Of a stretch of 15,734 bases of DNA, positions 14,278 to 15,734 are shown piece after piece. The DNA comes from JBCDCP01 sp039181495 (GTDB taxonomy: Bacteria; Pseudomonadota; Alphaproteobacteria; Rhizobiales; Tepidamorphaceae): contig JBCDCP010000071.1 in the NCBI GenBank assembly GCA_039181495.1, positions 1 through 15,734 of the forward strand. Direction: 5' to 3'. The position numbers and the translations under genes were made by a program. A model generated the notes under the pieces. It did no database searches. It saw only the letters and a program-made list of their open reading frames with translations, and had not been told where the DNA came from. Positions within the stretch are counted from its first letter, which is position 1; every line of letters begins with the position of its first letter.

Positions 14278-15672
14278 TCAGACCGGCTTGACGATTTGCG
14301 AATTGGCTTTCATCGCCGAAATCACCGCCTCAAACGTTGAAATGCCCTGTGCTTCGAGAACGGGCAGCATTTTCTGAAAGACCAGTGCCGTTGCTTCGGC
14401 ATCGCCCAGCGCGGTGTGGCGCAGTTCTGCCGGGATCTGGACCTCAAGACGCTCGGCGATCGCATCAAGCGTATGGGTTGCCTCTGCACCAAACACCGCA
14501 GCTGAAATGAGGATGGTGTCGAACACCGGATTCTCGATCGTTGTCTTTGCTTGCGCGGCATCGTGTTTCAGGAAGGCCATGTCGAATGGCGCATTGTGGG
14601 CAACGAGAATCGCATCCTTGGCAAACTGCCGGAACCGGGCACAGGCTTCGGCCATTTTCGGTGCGCCTTGCACCATGTCGTCGCTGATGCCGTGCACCTT
14701 GGTAGATGTGGGCGGGATCGGGCGTCCGGGATCAACAAGCGTGTCGAACACTTCGCCTTCAACCTTGCGGCCATTTACCAGGCGCACCGCTCCGATCTGC
14801 ACGACCTCATCTTTCTCCGGCAAAAGGCCGGTTGTCTCGGTATCGAACACCACGTAGGTCAGGTTCCGCAGAGGTGTCTTGGCCAGTTCGGGGCGTTCGC
14901 CACCGCTCGCCAGGTCGAAATCGAAGACGAGCGGCCGCTCGGCTGTGGCATCAGGCTCGGTCGTAAAGGTCAGCATGTAACCTGCACCCGAACCGAGACC
15001 GCGCAAGTTCGCCTCAAAGACATGCGCACCGTCGATGGTCGCAATCCTCAGTTCCGCAGCGCGGCGACCGTCCAGCGAAAGCGAGTCCGCCGCCCGCTTT
15101 ATCGATGTCTCGTCGAGATGCTCGAATATGGAGTGACCAAGGCAAAGCGGCTTGAGCGGTTCCAGCGCCGCTGCTGCCTGACCGTCATACAGCACGATGC
15201 GATGATCCTCCGACAGCATCAGAACCGCGACCGGGATTTCGGACAGTGCGGCGGTGAGCTGCGCCCGTTCGGCCGACAGGCGCGCGGTCTCCGATGCGAT
15301 CTGTGCGGCGGTGCTGACTGTGTCAGCGCCCAGCTTCTCGCTGACCGCAGCCGCTGCCGGACCAAGATCGCCGAGATAGCGCAAGGTGGAATGGTCGATA
15401 CTGCCGCAAACGCCGGCATGGGCACGGGTGCGCAGGTCTGCGGACACCTTTGTGATGGGTTTGGCCACGTGCAGGTCAAACAGATAACCGACGCCGGCGA
15501 TGATGCCGAGAATTCCGAAGCCCGCAAAAAGCCCGGCCGTCAAATATCCGTTCGGATCACCGCCCACCCGCGAATAGCCGACCCACAGACCTCCTGCGAG
15601 AAAGGCCAGCGCGCCCAACGCCAGCGCCAGAAAGAAAAGAAAGATCCGGGTGCGGAGAGAAAGGTCGGACAT
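14278..15672 (-). CDS. Membrane-anchored PAS-like/DEDDh 3'-5' exonuclease (DnaQ/epsilon family)
   Basis: This 464-residue fusion starts with two membrane helices (about 9-32 and 43-66) and a short HAMP-like linker (68-115). A helical stretch and a PAS-like region (about 135-240) follow, then a DnaQ/epsilon-type exonuclease (about 270-440). The DEDDh active site is complete: Asp277 and Glu279 in FDTETTG, Asp364 in HNAPFDMAFL, and His419 and Asp424 in HTALGDAEA. The exonuclease part should remove nucleotides from 3' ends of DNA or RNA. The N-terminal half looks like a membrane sensor, so nuclease activity may respond to a membrane or small-molecule signal. It is not the replicative epsilon subunit, which lacks the membrane part. 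GGATGAGAG precedes the ATG at 15672. A further reading frame ends 27 bases upstream on the same strand. Confidence 0.9.
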   Translation of the reverse strand: MSDLSLRTRIFLFFLALALGALAFLAGGLWVGYSRVGGDPNGYLTAGLFAGFGILGIIAGVGYLFDLHVAKPITKVSADLRTRAHAGVCGSIDHSTLRYLGDLGPAAAAVSEKLGADTVSTAAQIASETARLSAERAQLTAALSEIPVAVLMLSEDHRIVLYDGQAAAALEPLKPLCLGHSIFEHLDETSIKRAADSLSLDGRRAAELRIATIDGAHVFEANLRGLGSGAGYMLTFTTEPDATAERPLVFDFDLASGGERPELAKTPLRNLTYVVFDTETTGLLPEKDEVVQIGAVRLVNGRKVEGEVFDTLVDPGRPIPPTSTKVHGISDDMVQGAPKMAEACARFRQFAKDAILVAHNAPFDMAFLKHDAAQAKTTIENPVFDTILISAAVFGAEATHTLDAIAERLEVQIPAELRHTALGDAEATALVFQKMLPVLEAQGISTFEAVISAMKANSQIVKPV

Positions 15673-15698
15673 CTCTCATCCCGCCCTGCACGCAGTCT

Positions 15699-15734
15699 TT
15701 ACAAGCGGATCGTCTTGCCCGGTTTGGCGCCACA
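15699..15734 (-). CDS. Possible C-terminal codons of an upstream gene
   Basis: Reading inward from the right edge on the minus strand, one frame gives GAKPGKTIRL followed by TAA at 15699-15701. This ends 26 bases before the exonuclease start. Related membrane exonuclease genes often follow a DUF294 nucleotidyltransferase/CBS gene, and this could be its end. Only eleven codons are visible, so the call is weak. Confidence 0.3.
   Translation of the reverse strand, partial: CGAKPGKTIRL

Overview
The window looks like chromosomal DNA from an alphaproteobacterium, probably in or near Hyphomicrobiales. The genes are GC-rich, the spacers are short, and housekeeping genes dominate (argG, typA, ppa, folD, yggT, a tRNA-Ala). 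An LysE exporter, a GST-kappa-type isomerase, a DUF4149 protein and a membrane-anchored epsilon-type exonuclease fit this group. There is no integrase, transposase, CRISPR array or prophage module. Organism assignment is inferred from gene content and composition only.

Left part (1-4310): the 3' end of a small membrane protein gene comes first. Next is an unrecognised 226-residue protein with a Gly-Ser linker and two matching C-x23-C modules. A convergent LysE-type exporter follows. Then, on the plus strand, come a 2-hydroxychromene-2-carboxylate isomerase-like protein, a DUF4149 membrane protein and argininosuccinate synthase (argG).

Centre (4310-8416): an M50 site-2-type metalloprotease with two CBS domains begins inside a perfect 9-bp-arm hairpin. 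A 331-base spacer with an AT-rich core follows; it carries a 27-bp near-perfect palindrome centred on a TATAAT box. Downstream lie a secreted stand-alone Cache/PDC-type protein and a methyl-accepting chemotaxis protein, closed by a strong terminator hairpin. This is the most distinctive part of the window. The two genes could form a chemosensory pair in which a soluble periplasmic sensor or binding subunit feeds a membrane receptor.

Right part (8417-15734): typA and a class II aldolase-family gene converge so tightly that their stop codons overlap in one CTAG. A GNAT acetyltransferase and inorganic pyrophosphatase (ppa) follow on the plus strand. folD and yggT are on the minus strand. A tRNA-Ala(CGC) on the plus strand comes next, then a minus-strand gene fusing two membrane segments, a PAS-like region and a DEDDh exonuclease. 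The last bases appear to hold the C-terminal codons of one more minus-strand gene.
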